Below, in pieces: positions 43,589 to 52,959 of a DNA stretch of 64,000 nt; position 1 is the stretch's first letter; the number at the start of each line of letters is the position of its first letter. The position numbers were made by a program, and so were the translations under genes. The notes under the pieces were generated by a model. That model ran no database searches and was not told the DNA's origin. It was given only the letters and a program-made list of their open reading frames with translations. Source of the stretch: JBBSUQ01 sp964389755 (lineage in GTDB: Bacteria; Bacteroidota; Bacteroidia; Flavobacteriales_D; Crocinitomicaceae); the NCBI GenBank assembly GCA_964389755.1, contig CAYMEW010000018.1, forward strand, positions 1 through 64,000, written 5' to 3'.

Positions 43589-45064
43589 CTACCAGTTTCG
43601 CACGAAAAGCGCGCTTTTCTGCATCAGTTCGTGCATGTAGCGATCTTCTTCCACAAACGGCACTTCTTTTCGATAACGTAGCCGCAGTTCTTCGAGTAAT
43701 TCGGAGGTTTTTGCCGGTTTTCGGAAATCGAGTCCCTGGCAGGCGTTCATCAGTTCGATTCCACATACCGAATACAGGTTCTGAACGATGCGGTACAACT
43801 TCGTAGCTGCGTTTGCTCCCATACTTACGTGATCCTCCTGCCCGTTCGACGAATCAATGGTATCGATCGAAGCCGGCGTACACAACTGTTTGTTCTGGCT
43901 CACGATGGAAGCGCCTGTGTACTGTGGAATCATGAATCCACTGTTCAGCCCCGGATTGGCCACGAGGAAAGCGGGAAGCCCGCGCGTTCCCGAAACCAGT
44001 TTGAATACGCGACGTTCGGAGATACTACCGAGTTCGGAAAGTGCGATCGCCAGGAAGTCCATTACCAGCGCCAAAGGTTGCCCGTGAAAGTTTCCTGCGG
44101 AAACAACCGTGTCTTCTTCCGGAAAAACCGTCGGGTTATCCGTTACCGCATTGATCTCATTTTCAATGATCCCGGCGCAATGATTGATCGTGTCGGCCGT
44201 AGCGCCATGTACCTGTGGGATGCAGCGAAAAGAATACGGATCCTGTACGTGTTCTTTGGGACGCATGATCAGTTCGCTTCCCTCCAGCAGGTCAGCCACA
44301 AATTTGGCGATCGTGATCTGCCCGGTTTGTTTCCGGATCGCGTTGACCGAATGACTGAACGGTTCCATGCGCCCGTCATACGCTTCCAGCGACAAAGCAG
44401 CCACCGTGGTAAACTTTTTCAGCAATTCTTTTGCGTGTTCAACAGCATACGTGGCATACGCACTCATAAACTGTGTTCCGTTCAGCAGTGCCAGTCCTTC
44501 CTTACTCCGAAGCGTGATCGGTTCCAGGTTGTACTTTTCGAGCATTTCGGACGCGGGAATAACCGTACCTTTTATGCGCACTTCACCTTCTCCGAAGATC
44601 GGCATGGACAGGTGCGCGAGCGGTGCCAGGTCACCCGAAGCTCCGAGACTACCCTGTTGATAAACCACCGGGAGAATATCGTTATTGTAAAAATAGATCA
44701 GTCGTTCTACTGTAGCCACCTGCACCCCGCTGTTTCCGTGCGAAAGACCGAGTACTTTAAGCAGCAACATGCGTTTTACGATCTCATCCGGAACCACATC
44801 TCCCATTCCGCAGGCATGCGAGAGTACGAGGTTCTTTTGCAACGCTTCAAGGTCTTTTTTGGAAATAGCCGTATTACACAATGATCCGAACCCGGTATTG
44901 ATTCCGTAGATGAGTTCATCCGATGCTTCGATCTTTTTATCGAGGTAGAGCCGGCAATTCCGGATCGTTTCGCGGACATCTGCGGATAGTTGTACTTTTT
45001 CTCCGCTTTGAATGAGTTCTTCAAAATCGTCGAGGGTGATGTGTTCGTTGATGATCGTATACAT
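43589..45064 (-). CDS. hutH: Histidine ammonia-lyase
   Basis: 491 residues. Converts L-histidine to urocanate and ammonia. Seen: YGINTGFGSLCNTAISKKDL, NLVLSHACGMG, the MIO-forming Ala-Ser-Gly in GSLGASGDLAPLAHLSMP near residue 142, and GTRGLPAFLVANPGLNSGFM. Start at ATG 45064, because MYTIINEHITLD is the natural N-terminus and the longer frame overlaps hisS. It lies 1 bp after the hisS stop, so the two genes are co-transcribed. The rest of the histidine-degradation pathway (hutU, hutI, hutG) is not in this window. A neighbouring tyrosine/phenylalanine lyase is less likely because the residues around the active site are those of HAL. Confidence 0.95.
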   Translation of the reverse strand: MYTIINEHITLDDFEELIQSGEKVQLSADVRETIRNCRLYLDKKIEASDELIYGINTGFGSLCNTAISKKDLEALQKNLVLSHACGMGDVVPDEIVKRMLLLKVLGLSHGNSGVQVATVERLIYFYNNDILPVVYQQGSLGASGDLAPLAHLSMPIFGEGEVRIKGTVIPASEMLEKYNLEPITLRSKEGLALLNGTQFMSAYATYAVEHAKELLKKFTTVAALSLEAYDGRMEPFSHSVNAIRKQTGQITIAKFVADLLEGSELIMRPKEHVQDPYSFRCIPQVHGATADTINHCAGIIENEINAVTDNPTVFPEEDTVVSAGNFHGQPLALVMDFLAIALSELGSISERRVFKLVSGTRGLPAFLVANPGLNSGFMIPQYTGASIVSQNKQLCTPASIDTIDSSNGQEDHVSMGANAATKLYRIVQNLYSVCGIELMNACQGLDFRKPAKTSELLEELRLRYRKEVPFVEEDRYMHELMQKSALFVRNW

Positions 45065-45065
45065 A

Positions 45066-46445
45066 TCAATGTCTTTTGGGTGCAAAAAATGCACGGAGTT
45101 CTTCAAATGTAAGTGATTGCTGATCGCCGGAATGCATGTTTTTGAGTTGCACGGTTCCGTTTTCTAATTCTGTCTCGCCAACGAGAGCGACGTATTGCAC
45201 ATTCCGTTCGTTGGCGTATTTCATTTGTTTCTGCATTTTAGCCGAAACCGGGTAGAGTTCGCAATCCAGCCCGTCGCGACGCAGTTGTTGTACGTATTCG
45301 AAGCAGGTTTCTTCTTCCGCCTGCCCGAAATTAACAAACAGGAGACTCAATCCCTTTTCAACGGATTCGGGGAATAATTCCAGTTCCTGGAGAATGTCGT
45401 AAATGCGGTCTGCACCGAAAGAAATCCCGACTCCTGAAACATCTTTCATACCGAAAAGTCCGGTGAGGTCATCGTAACGTCCGCCACCGCAGATGCTTCC
45501 CATGTTGACGCCATTCGGTTTCACCTCGAAGATCGCTCCTGTATAATAGTTCAGACCGCGTGCCAGCGTTACGTCAAATTCGAATTTTGCCTGACGCAAT
45601 CCGCATTTTTCAATCTTTCGGATCACGTATTCAAGTTCTTCGATCCCTTTTAAACCTGTTTCGCTTTCCTGCAGGAACTTACGCATAACTGCCATGCGTT
45701 CGGCATTCGTTCCCTGTAGTTCGAAGAGCGGATCGATCCGTGTAATGGCATTTTCGGAAACTCCTTTGCGGCGCAGTTCTTCCACGACGCCGTCCTTCTC
45801 GATCTTGTCCAGTTTATCGATCGCCACTGTGATGTCGATGAGTTTTTCGGAAGCCCCGCTCACTTCGGCAATCCCGGACAGGATTTTCCGGTTATTGATC
45901 AGGATCGTGAAATCGGGAATGCGCAATTCACTAAGTACCTCGTCAAAGAGCAAAACGAATTCGGTTTCGTAGAGCAGCGAATCGCTTCCGACCACGTCTG
46001 CATCGCACTGAAAGAATTCCTGATACCTGCCGCGTTGCGGCCTGTCTGCTCGCCATACCGGTTGTATCTGGTAGCGTTTGAAGGGAAAAGAAAGTTCATT
46101 GCGGTGCTGAACCACAAACCGGGCGAATGGCACCGTGAGGTCGTAACGCAGTGATTTTTCGGAAAGTGAGTTCGCGAAGCGCGGCAGGTTCTCTTCCTCG
46201 AGCGCCTGTAAATCGGCTTGCTTTACCTTTTCGCCGGAATTGAGTATCCGGAAGATCAGGCGATCTCCTTCTTCGCCGTATTTTCCGAGCAGTGTACTGT
46301 TCAGTTCGAAAGACGGCGTTTCGATCGGGGCATACCCGTATTTATGAAATGCTCTGCGAATTGTATCGAATATGTAATTGCGTCTGTTAACTTCCCCGGG
46401 CAGAAAGTCACGCGTACCTTTTGGAGTTGCCGGTTTCTGAGCCAT
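45066..46445 (-). CDS. hisS: Histidyl-tRNA synthetase
   Basis: 459 residues. Class IIa synthetase. Seen: motif 1 region with KPATPKGTRDFLPGE, motif 2 FKRYQIQPVWRADRPQRGRY, LARGLNYYTGAIFEV (the HisA signature) and motif 3 with GVGISFGADRIYDIL. The C-terminal anticodon domain begins around LLFVNFGQAEEETCFEYV. hutH follows after 1 bp, so charging and degradation of the same amino acid are encoded in one transcript. A -7 element lies at 46466-46473. Confidence 0.97.
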   Translation of the reverse strand: MAQKPATPKGTRDFLPGEVNRRNYIFDTIRRAFHKYGYAPIETPSFELNSTLLGKYGEEGDRLIFRILNSGEKVKQADLQALEEENLPRFANSLSEKSLRYDLTVPFARFVVQHRNELSFPFKRYQIQPVWRADRPQRGRYQEFFQCDADVVGSDSLLYETEFVLLFDEVLSELRIPDFTILINNRKILSGIAEVSGASEKLIDITVAIDKLDKIEKDGVVEELRRKGVSENAITRIDPLFELQGTNAERMAVMRKFLQESETGLKGIEELEYVIRKIEKCGLRQAKFEFDVTLARGLNYYTGAIFEVKPNGVNMGSICGGGRYDDLTGLFGMKDVSGVGISFGADRIYDILQELELFPESVEKGLSLLFVNFGQAEEETCFEYVQQLRRDGLDCELYPVSAKMQKQMKYANERNVQYVALVGETELENGTVQLKNMHSGDQQSLTFEELRAFFAPKRH

Positions 46446-46465
46446 TATTTGCTGTTTTCAGACTG

Positions 46466-46473
46466 CAAAGATA
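46466..46473 (-). promoter_or_regulatory. Promoter -7 element for hisS-hutH
   Basis: The minus strand reads TATCTTTG, matching TAnnTTTG, 20 bp before the ATG of hisS. The -33 position has no clear TTG. Confidence 0.58.
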
Positions 46474-46557
46474 AGGGTAAAATCGGAATAGGAAATTACC
46501 GACAGATCCTGCTTTTCCCAGCGTGCCACCTTCTCCTTTCCGGGAAACAGCTATTTT

Positions 46558-46920
46558 TTACGATATAACGGCATAGGTCGTTTTCGAAGTACTCATAATG
46601 GCGATGAAGGAAATAAGCAAACCGATAAACAGGTGCGGGAAACTGATCAGTTCATCAAAGCGGAAAAGCCAGGGAGAGAAGGAAAGAAAAACGCCTGCCG
46701 CAATGTCAATGATCAGGTGCGTTTGCATGGGCAAGAGCGGAAAAATACCATTCTCATAACGCGTAAAAACACTTTCAGTCAGCAGGTAAAAACCAATAAG
46801 CATCGGAATCCACATTTCGGGTCCCTGTGTGGCAAAGTTAAAGATCCAGGGAGAAGCGATCAGCATCAGGCCGATGATGTAGTCTGTAAGGGCATGTGTT
46901 TTTGTGCTTATCAGTTTCAT
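46558..46920 (-). CDS. SPW-family membrane protein, copy 1
   Basis: 120 residues with four predicted helices in two pairs. Each pair carries the SPW motif: LMLIASPWIFNFATQ and GVFLSFSPWLFRFDE. The start at 46920 (MKLISTKTHALTDYIIG) matches the start of the paralogue at 47884-48243, which decides it over the longer frame. The two share ISTKTHALTDY/INTKVHGVLDY and LPHLLIG-type endings. SPW proteins are small membrane proteins of unknown function. Confidence 0.85.
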   Translation of the reverse strand: MKLISTKTHALTDYIIGLMLIASPWIFNFATQGPEMWIPMLIGFYLLTESVFTRYENGIFPLLPMQTHLIIDIAAGVFLSFSPWLFRFDELISFPHLFIGLLISFIAIMSTSKTTYAVIS

Positions 46921-47063
46921 AGCGTTTTTGTTTTTGGGTAAGAATTGAAGCTTTAATTTTCGTGCCACAACGAATAATTCAGGATTCGGGGATACCTATT
47001 GGTTTTCGGAGCGAAGGAAGTGTTCCCAAAAATCCCCAATCTTAGTTCAAAGCTTACCCAGAA

Positions 47064-47091
47064 TTAAAAAAAGGAAACATGTCGGTTTCCT
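47064..47091 (-). terminator. Terminator of the 193-residue gene
   Basis: On the minus strand, AGGAAAC (47091-47085) pairs with GTTTCCT (47078-47072) around a 6-nt loop and is followed by a run of T (47071-47065). Confidence 0.75.
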
Positions 47092-47128
47092 CTTTATTCT
47101 GATTTGGACTACGTGCCAGTCTGTTTTC

Positions 47129-47710
47129 TCAGTTCAATACATTTTCAATGAATTTTTGCCAGGGCGTATTCATTTCACAGGGTTCGGCAAAACGCGGCCT
47201 CGCATACATGATTTTACCGTTAGAGGATTCGTCACGGATCTTTTCCGAAGAGCTGAGTCTCGCTCCGGAACGTTGAATAATGAGCGTCGTACACGCCTGT
47301 CCGCATTCTTCATCGTCAAAAGCAACATCATCAACAGGATCATCTGTGGGTCGTAAGCGCAGTGCGAAGAGATCATATTTCATTTCGGGCTCGTGCCTTT
47401 CGTAATAATCTTCAATCCTGAACCAGTCTTTGTCCTCATCACGCGCACCGAGTATCGGTCCGTAACTGATCAGGTCGCCTGGTCGCGGTAAACGATTCAC
47501 GGCAGTTCCCTTTGGATCGGTTAAGGTAAACACCAGTTCCTGCCCGATAAAGGTGTGCCATTTATTGATGTTCAATAAGCGCCCCACGGCAAGAGTGTAT
47601 TGCGTTCCGGCTTCCTGTTCATCGCCAAATATCCGGTGCATTTCACCGCAGTCCGCGACAATAGTTCGCTGTCCAGGTATTTCATTCGCTATTTTCTGCG
47701 TACGCATCAT
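47129..47710 (-). CDS. Protein of unknown function between the SPW genes
   Basis: 193 residues, no signal peptide or membrane segment. A beta-rich first half has VGRLLNINKWHTFIGQELVF and the domain-like LPRPGDLISYGPILGARDED followed by DWFRIEDYYER, a mixed pattern of Trp and acidic residues that suggests a carbohydrate- or small-ligand-binding fold. The second half is charged and probably disordered. No named family. It lies between the two SPW paralogues with its own terminator. Confidence 0.7.
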   Translation of the reverse strand: MMRTQKIANEIPGQRTIVADCGEMHRIFGDEQEAGTQYTLAVGRLLNINKWHTFIGQELVFTLTDPKGTAVNRLPRPGDLISYGPILGARDEDKDWFRIEDYYERHEPEMKYDLFALRLRPTDDPVDDVAFDDEECGQACTTLIIQRSGARLSSSEKIRDESSNGKIMYARPRFAEPCEMNTPWQKFIENVLN

Positions 47711-47883
47711 GATCAGTGTTATTACTTTTTCTTTCTCAGGATAACTACTCCACTGAGAGATTTGTTTTGACTTATGGATTTTTTCACAAATTTTCGCAGG
47801 ATCTTTTTGAAGAATGACACATTGATTCCCGGCTTCCTTCTCCCCTGTAGTATTTATTTTGAAGCTTATTCACCATCATCGTA

Positions 47884-48243
47884 TTACACAACCCGATAAC
47901 CGGGATACCTGGCACTCATCACGGCGACCAGGATGATCATCACGCCGATGAGTAAGTGCGGCAGGCGAACAAGTTCATAAAAGCCGAACAACCACGGCGA
48001 AACAGTTAGCAAGATTGCAAGGATAAAGTCGATCACGATGTGTGTTCTCATCGGAATCATTTTGAAAATGCCGGTTTCATATCGTGTACAAGTGCTTTGT
48101 AATAAAATCAAAACTCCAACTATCACGGGAATCCACATTTCAGCATCGCCTGTAACGAAATTGAATAACCAGGGCGAACCGATCAATAAAAAACCCGTGA
48201 CGTAATCCAGCACTCCGTGAACTTTTGTATTAATTAATCTCAT
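47884..48243 (-). CDS. SPW-family membrane protein, copy 2
   Basis: 119 residues with two SPW helical pairs (GFLLIGSPWLFNFVTGDAEM and AILLTVSPWLFGFYELVRLP). Starts MRLINTKVHGVLDYV. It is a clear paralogue of the 46558-46920 protein, about half identical by eye, and separated from it by one unrelated gene, so the duplication is not very recent or was followed by insertion of that gene. Confidence 0.85.
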   Translation of the reverse strand: MRLINTKVHGVLDYVTGFLLIGSPWLFNFVTGDAEMWIPVIVGVLILLQSTCTRYETGIFKMIPMRTHIVIDFILAILLTVSPWLFGFYELVRLPHLLIGVMIILVAVMSARYPGYRVV

Positions 48244-48671
48244 GGCTTGTCTGTTTTGGTGTTTGAAAAATCTGCTAAGTATCGTGCCAATACCCGAAAA
48301 GGGACTTTCTGTTCGAATCTGCGGTTACGGCAATTCCAAAACCGGGTAAACTTTACGCGTTAAGCGCAGTTTTTTACACAGAAAACCAGTTAAAACTAAA
48401 AGTTCAAGGCAGAGGATTAACATTTGTTCATGAATTCGTCTGAATACAATCGCTATTTTTAGTTTACGTATGAATCCACGGATGTTCACGGGGAAATCAG
48501 AGCATGCTCTCACGTGTAACAAACGCGTTTATGCGGAAAATGACGGAACATTCATCACGAAAAAAAACGATAAAAAAGAAAACGAATACGAATAATAAAT
48601 CCGGCTATGGGAATACATTTTGTACAACTACTTTTACCTTAAAGAGTCAGACATAAAACCCGATCACAGCT
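48244..48671. other. 428-bp intergenic stretch, possible 41-residue frame
   Basis: No clear gene. A plus-strand frame at 48470-48595 (ATG to TAA) encodes 41 residues starting MNPRMFTGKSEHALTC and ending in a lysine- and glutamate-rich tail (KKNDKKENEYE). It lacks a hydrophobic segment and has no promoter element, so it may be chance in AT-rich DNA. Short minus-strand frames are equally weak. Confidence 0.4.
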
Positions 48672-49544
48672 ATGCGATACCAAATATATACACACCTTTT
48701 CCTGCTGTTGTTTACCTTCCTCGGCATCAGCGTTTCCTGTGGCAGGCATCGAACACCGTTGAATCAAGAGGTGGCACTGCACGAATTTCAACGACCCGAC
48801 ACGCTTCCAAAAGTTCCGGTACGCCCGATTTACGCGATTCGCAAACTGGAGACTGATTCGGTCATTGATTCACTTCGTAAAAGTTATACGCCCGACCAAC
48901 TGGAGATCATTTTCGCCATCAACCGGATCGATTCATCACGTGTACGCCGGGGCACGACCATTATTATTCCGGACACACTTTTCGGTTCGTTGAGTTATTA
49001 CGCGCCTTTCCCGATCCGCATTCATGCCTTCGACACGATCCCGAAGATCATTCTCGTTTCTCAGCGGATCCAGGCATTTGCAGCCTATCAAAACGGGAAA
49101 TTGTCCCGCTGGGGACCGGTGAGTTCCGGGAAAAGAAGCACACCGACTCCGAACGGGTTGTATCACACCAACTGGAAGATCAAATCCAAGAGAAGTACTG
49201 TCAATAACGAATGGATCCTTCCGTGGTACTTCAATATTCACAATACAGGAGGAATAGCGCTGCATCAATACGAACTTCCGGGTTACCCGGCCAGTCATTC
49301 CTGCGTTCGTTTGCGCGAAACGGATGCTCGTTGGTTCTATGACTGGGCCGACCAGTGGCAACTTGCGGACAGCGGGCGCACCATTGTAAAGGAAGGAACG
49401 CCTGTTGTAATCTACGGGACCTACAATTACGATACAATTCGTCCCTGGTTACAACTTGCCGGAACAAGGCGTACGGAAAAAATAACTTCCGATGAAATTA
49501 CGGGAATTCTTGATTCGGCACGAAGCGGAAAATCCATGCGCTAA
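48672..49544 (+). CDS. L,D-transpeptidase (YkuD family), lipoprotein
   Basis: 290 residues. Lipobox SVSC (IYTHLFLLLFTFLGISVSCG). The YkuD catalytic signature is present: IALHQYELPGYPASHSCVRL, with the nucleophilic cysteine near residue 210 and the histidine about 17 residues before it. A substrate-binding region earlier includes VSSGKRSTPTPNGLYHTNW. It makes 3-3 cross-links in peptidoglycan, or attaches proteins to it, at the cell envelope. Confidence 0.9.
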   Translation: MRYQIYTHLFLLLFTFLGISVSCGRHRTPLNQEVALHEFQRPDTLPKVPVRPIYAIRKLETDSVIDSLRKSYTPDQLEIIFAINRIDSSRVRRGTTIIIPDTLFGSLSYYAPFPIRIHAFDTIPKIILVSQRIQAFAAYQNGKLSRWGPVSSGKRSTPTPNGLYHTNWKIKSKRSTVNNEWILPWYFNIHNTGGIALHQYELPGYPASHSCVRLRETDARWFYDWADQWQLADSGRTIVKEGTPVVIYGTYNYDTIRPWLQLAGTRRTEKITSDEITGILDSARSGKSMR

Positions 49545-49567
49545 AAATGCGATTCCGCAAAATTAAA

Positions 49568-49597
49568 AAGCCGGCTGAAATTCGCCGGCTTCTTACA
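49568..49597 (+). terminator. Terminator of the L,D-transpeptidase gene
   Basis: AAGCCGGC (49568-49575) pairs with GCCGGCTT (49584-49591) around TGAAATTC, then TTCTTAC. The T-run is short. Confidence 0.72.
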
Positions 49598-49730
49598 TTT
49601 GGGATGGTTGGTTGTTAATCTTGTCATCAGTGACCCTACAAAGATGGAACAAAAATTCCGTTTTTGATACAGCTATTTCACGTGATGTCGTTCTGGATTT
49701 ACAAATGGTATTGCAAGGCCTGTTTTGGCA

Positions 49731-49763
49731 CAAAAAAAGGCCGTCGGTTAAACCGACGGCCTT
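49731..49763 (-). terminator. Terminator of secDF
   Basis: AAGGCCGTCGGTT (49737-49749) pairs with AACCGACGGCCTT (49751-49763). On the minus strand it is followed by a run of seven T (the A-run at 49732-49738). It lies 20 bp after the secDF stop. Confidence 0.88.
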
Positions 49764-49783
49764 CGTATTAAGTTTTCTTTTTA

Positions 49784-52700
49784 TCAGGCTTTAATCTTCT
49801 TACTGAAATCGATCAGCAACGGAGTTGCGATGCAGAGCGATGAGTAAGTTCCCACGAATACACCCACCATCAGCGCAAATACGAATCCTTTGATCGAAGC
49901 ACCACCGAAGATGAAGATCGTAAGGAGCACCACGAAGGTTGTCATGGAGGTATTAATCGTACGTGAAAGGGTCGAGTTCAGTGCACCGTTAATTTGCGAA
50001 GCATGATCTCCTCCTTTTCCGAGTCGGAAATCTTCCCGGATCCGGTCAAAGACGATCACCGTATCGTTGATCGAGTAACCGATCACAGTCAGGATAGCCG
50101 CAATGAAGGCCTGGTCAACGTCCATGTTAAACGGTAAGATTCCGTAGAAAATAGAGAACGCTGCGAGCACGAGCAACACGTCATGTGCCATCGCAAGCAA
50201 CGCACCTACCGAATACTGCCATCTTCCGAAACGAATGAAGATGTATGCAAATACAATGATCAGCGAGAGGATGATCGAGATCGTGGACGATGTGATCAAC
50301 TCCTGTGAAACGCTTGCCGAAACCGTACGCGATTCCATGATGCGCGATTCTCCGAGTCGTTCTTTGGTCAGGTCGAGACCTTCACGGATCTTCTCTTTTA
50401 CCACATTGTTCGAAGAATCACTCGTTTTCATGTAATTGGTCGTGATCTCCACGTAATAGGAGTTCGATTTTGTTTTCGCATCGATGGAAGCCACTTTTCC
50501 GTCTTCCACCAGTACTTCGCCCAGTTTGGATTTCAGGTATTCGATATTTCCCTGTGCCGATTTATCGAACTGAACGCCATACGTTCGACCTCCGTCAAAC
50601 TCCACACTCAGGTTCAGACCGCGCGTAAACAGTGAGATCGCTCCTGCGAGGATCAACGCTCCGGAAATGAAGTAGAAAATACGGCGTTTCCCCACGAAGT
50701 CAATTCGGAAGTTTTTGAACGCATTCTGCGTGACAGACGTCCCGAAGGTCAGTTCTTTGTTCTTACTTACAATACCTGTAATGATGAGTCGGGTAACCAC
50801 GAGCGCTGCGAAGAGCGACGTAAAGATACCGATAATGAGGGTTGTCGCGAAAGATTCGATCGGTCCGGAACCGAAGATCTTCAGAACGATTGCCGTAAGA
50901 AGCGTGGTCACGTTGGCATCGATGATGGAAGAAAGCGCTTTGCTGAAACCTTCCTGCACCGCTGTCTTGATATCGCGCCCGGCAGCCTGTTCTTCCCGAA
51001 TCCGTTCGTAAATAAGTACGTTCGCATCGACGGCCATACCAATAGTGAGGACAATACCTGCAATACCTGCAAGTGTAAGTACCGCACCGAAAGAGGCAAG
51101 CGATCCGAAAATGAAGAGGATGTTCGCGATCAGCGCGATATCCGCCACGAGTCCTGCTTTACCGTAGTAGAAGCCCATGTAAATGAACACCACGAGTAAT
51201 GCAACACCGAAAGAGATGAGTCCTGCACGCGAGTTCTCGGAACCGATGGTCGGACCGACGCGCGTTTGTTCTTTGATCACACACGGAGCCGGCAGTGCAC
51301 CACCGTTGAGCAGTCCTGCGAGGTCCTTGGCACTTTCAATGTCAAATGAACCGGAGATCTGTGTACGTCCGCCGGTAATAGCCGTGATCACGTTCGGAGC
51401 ACTGTAAACAACGCTATCCATGGTAATCGCAACGATCTTCCCGACGTTATCGGCAGTCATTTGTGCCCACTTCTCACTTCCTTCCGTGGTCATTTCGATA
51501 TCCACGGTAATTTGTCCGTCCTGCTGATCGAAGCCGGTCGTTGCATTTTGAACGTCTTTTCCGCCAACTCGTGCTTTTCCGTTATCCGGAACCCGGATGG
51601 CATACAGGATGTATCCGCGCTCTTTACCGTCCTGACTAACCTTCTCGAGGTTTGCAGACCACATGAAAGCGAGGTTCGGAGGAAGGATCGCCTGAACATC
51701 TTTGCGTTTCAGGATTTGATCCACTTTACCACGATCCTGCGGTGAAGCGTAACCTGCGGCACGACCAAAAGGTTTGAGGTAACTCTGCAGTCCTTTAACT
51801 TCATTTCCTTCTTTATCGGTATTGGAGAAGATATCCTCCATGCTGTTCTCCGAAGTATCCTGGTCCGCCAGGTTCAATGAATCTTCAACAAGCGTTGTAT
51901 CTTCAACGAGGGTCGTATCCTCGACTTCAACTTCGTCCGTTTCCTCGCTTTCTTCCATGTATGGCTGCTGCGAAACGTTGGCGATCTGCATCAACACCGG
52001 CTGAATATCTTTATCCTCGAATGTCTCAAAGAACTGGAGGTTTGCCGTTGATTGCAGTTTTGCACTTACGGTAGCCTCATCCTGAACACCCGGTAATTCG
52101 ATGTAAAGACGGTTGTTCGAAGGATCTTTCTGAATATTCGGCTGTGCCACACCAAACTGGTTGATACGACGGTTCATGATCTCTTCAACCCCGTCCATTG
52201 AATTGGCGACCTTATCATTCAGGAAGTCTTTTACATCCGCATTCGAAGAGTTGCGATCGAGTCCGTCTACTTCGGAAATAGAGAACAGGCGAACGAGTTC
52301 GTCTTTCATTCCCGGGTTGAGTTCCTGGTGCGCTTTCTCAAACAGGTCTACGAAATCGCCTCCTTTTGAATGGTATTCTTTACTCGCTTTCTCGAAAGGC
52401 TTCTTAAACGTAAGGTCATTCGGGTTACGCGCATAGTTCTTTACCAGGTCGGGAATAGAAATCTCGAGCGTTACGCTCATCCCTCCCACGAGGTCCAGAC
52501 CAAACGCCAAACTGCGGTTTTTAACTTCTGTAAAGTTGTACCCGATGCCCGGATACACTTTGGTAGTCGCCTTGTCCTTCAGGTTCGCATTCACGAACGC
52601 TGCTTTCGCGATCTCTTTGCTCTCCGGCTTTGAAAAATCGACCTCGGTACCGTTGGGAAGCGTAGCCACGTTGCCGTTTGCTTTCGCCTCTTCCATCAAT

Positions 52701-52834
52701 TCTTCCACCGCGCGGTCAGCATCTTTCGAAGCTTTTTCCTCAACAGACGTTGCCACCCAGGTAAACGACAACTGATACAGACAAACAGCTGTAAGTAAAA
52801 TGGTTAAAAACCAGAAAAATCCTTTATTACGCAT
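49784..52834 (-). CDS. secDF: SecDF fusion protein
   Basis: 1016 residues. SecD and SecF fused in one chain, an arrangement common in Bacteroidota. The N-terminal half has FGLDLVGGMSVTLEI (the SecD DxxGG motif) and the P1 head region; SecF starts around residue 730 with SVEFDGGRTYG and FAYIFIRFGRW. In SecD an acidic stretch has a tandem VEDTT repeat (VEDTTLVEDTTLVED). It uses proton flow to pull exported proteins through SecYEG. It has the best-matching promoter in the window and a strong terminator, so it is probably a single-gene unit. Confidence 0.97.
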   Translation of the reverse strand: MRNKGFFWFLTILLTAVCLYQLSFTWVATSVEEKASKDADRAVEELMEEAKANGNVATLPNGTEVDFSKPESKEIAKAAFVNANLKDKATTKVYPGIGYNFTEVKNRSLAFGLDLVGGMSVTLEISIPDLVKNYARNPNDLTFKKPFEKASKEYHSKGGDFVDLFEKAHQELNPGMKDELVRLFSISEVDGLDRNSSNADVKDFLNDKVANSMDGVEEIMNRRINQFGVAQPNIQKDPSNNRLYIELPGVQDEATVSAKLQSTANLQFFETFEDKDIQPVLMQIANVSQQPYMEESEETDEVEVEDTTLVEDTTLVEDSLNLADQDTSENSMEDIFSNTDKEGNEVKGLQSYLKPFGRAAGYASPQDRGKVDQILKRKDVQAILPPNLAFMWSANLEKVSQDGKERGYILYAIRVPDNGKARVGGKDVQNATTGFDQQDGQITVDIEMTTEGSEKWAQMTADNVGKIVAITMDSVVYSAPNVITAITGGRTQISGSFDIESAKDLAGLLNGGALPAPCVIKEQTRVGPTIGSENSRAGLISFGVALLVVFIYMGFYYGKAGLVADIALIANILFIFGSLASFGAVLTLAGIAGIVLTIGMAVDANVLIYERIREEQAAGRDIKTAVQEGFSKALSSIIDANVTTLLTAIVLKIFGSGPIESFATTLIIGIFTSLFAALVVTRLIITGIVSKNKELTFGTSVTQNAFKNFRIDFVGKRRIFYFISGALILAGAISLFTRGLNLSVEFDGGRTYGVQFDKSAQGNIEYLKSKLGEVLVEDGKVASIDAKTKSNSYYVEITTNYMKTSDSSNNVVKEKIREGLDLTKERLGESRIMESRTVSASVSQELITSSTISIILSLIIVFAYIFIRFGRWQYSVGALLAMAHDVLLVLAAFSIFYGILPFNMDVDQAFIAAILTVIGYSINDTVIVFDRIREDFRLGKGGDHASQINGALNSTLSRTINTSMTTFVVLLTIFIFGGASIKGFVFALMVGVFVGTYSSLCIATPLLIDFSKKIKA

Positions 52835-52877
52835 TTTCGTAAATCAGTTAGTATATATAGTATATAATTTAAGCCCG

Positions 52878-52909
52878 CAAATATAGAATAATGCTTGATT
52901 AAAGTCAAA
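52878..52909 (-). promoter_or_regulatory. Promoter of secDF (-33 and -7)
   Basis: On the minus strand TTTG (52909-52906) is followed by 20 bp and TATATTTG (52885-52878), an ideal Bacteroidota promoter. The start codon is 43 bp downstream. Confidence 0.82.
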
Positions 52910-52959
52910 AAAGTTTGCGAGGTATTTAGTAAGTTTATTAACAATGAATAAACGGCAGG

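Noticed and set aside
43829..44884. 351-codon open frame on the plus strand inside hutH
   Set aside because: It lies fully opposite a well-conserved enzyme with an intact active site, and its translation has no recognisable domain or signal peptide; a mirror effect of codon use.
51860..51925. VEDTT tandem repeat in SecDF as a possible variable locus
   Set aside because: Only two to three short copies in an acidic, non-conserved loop; too small to suggest phase variation.
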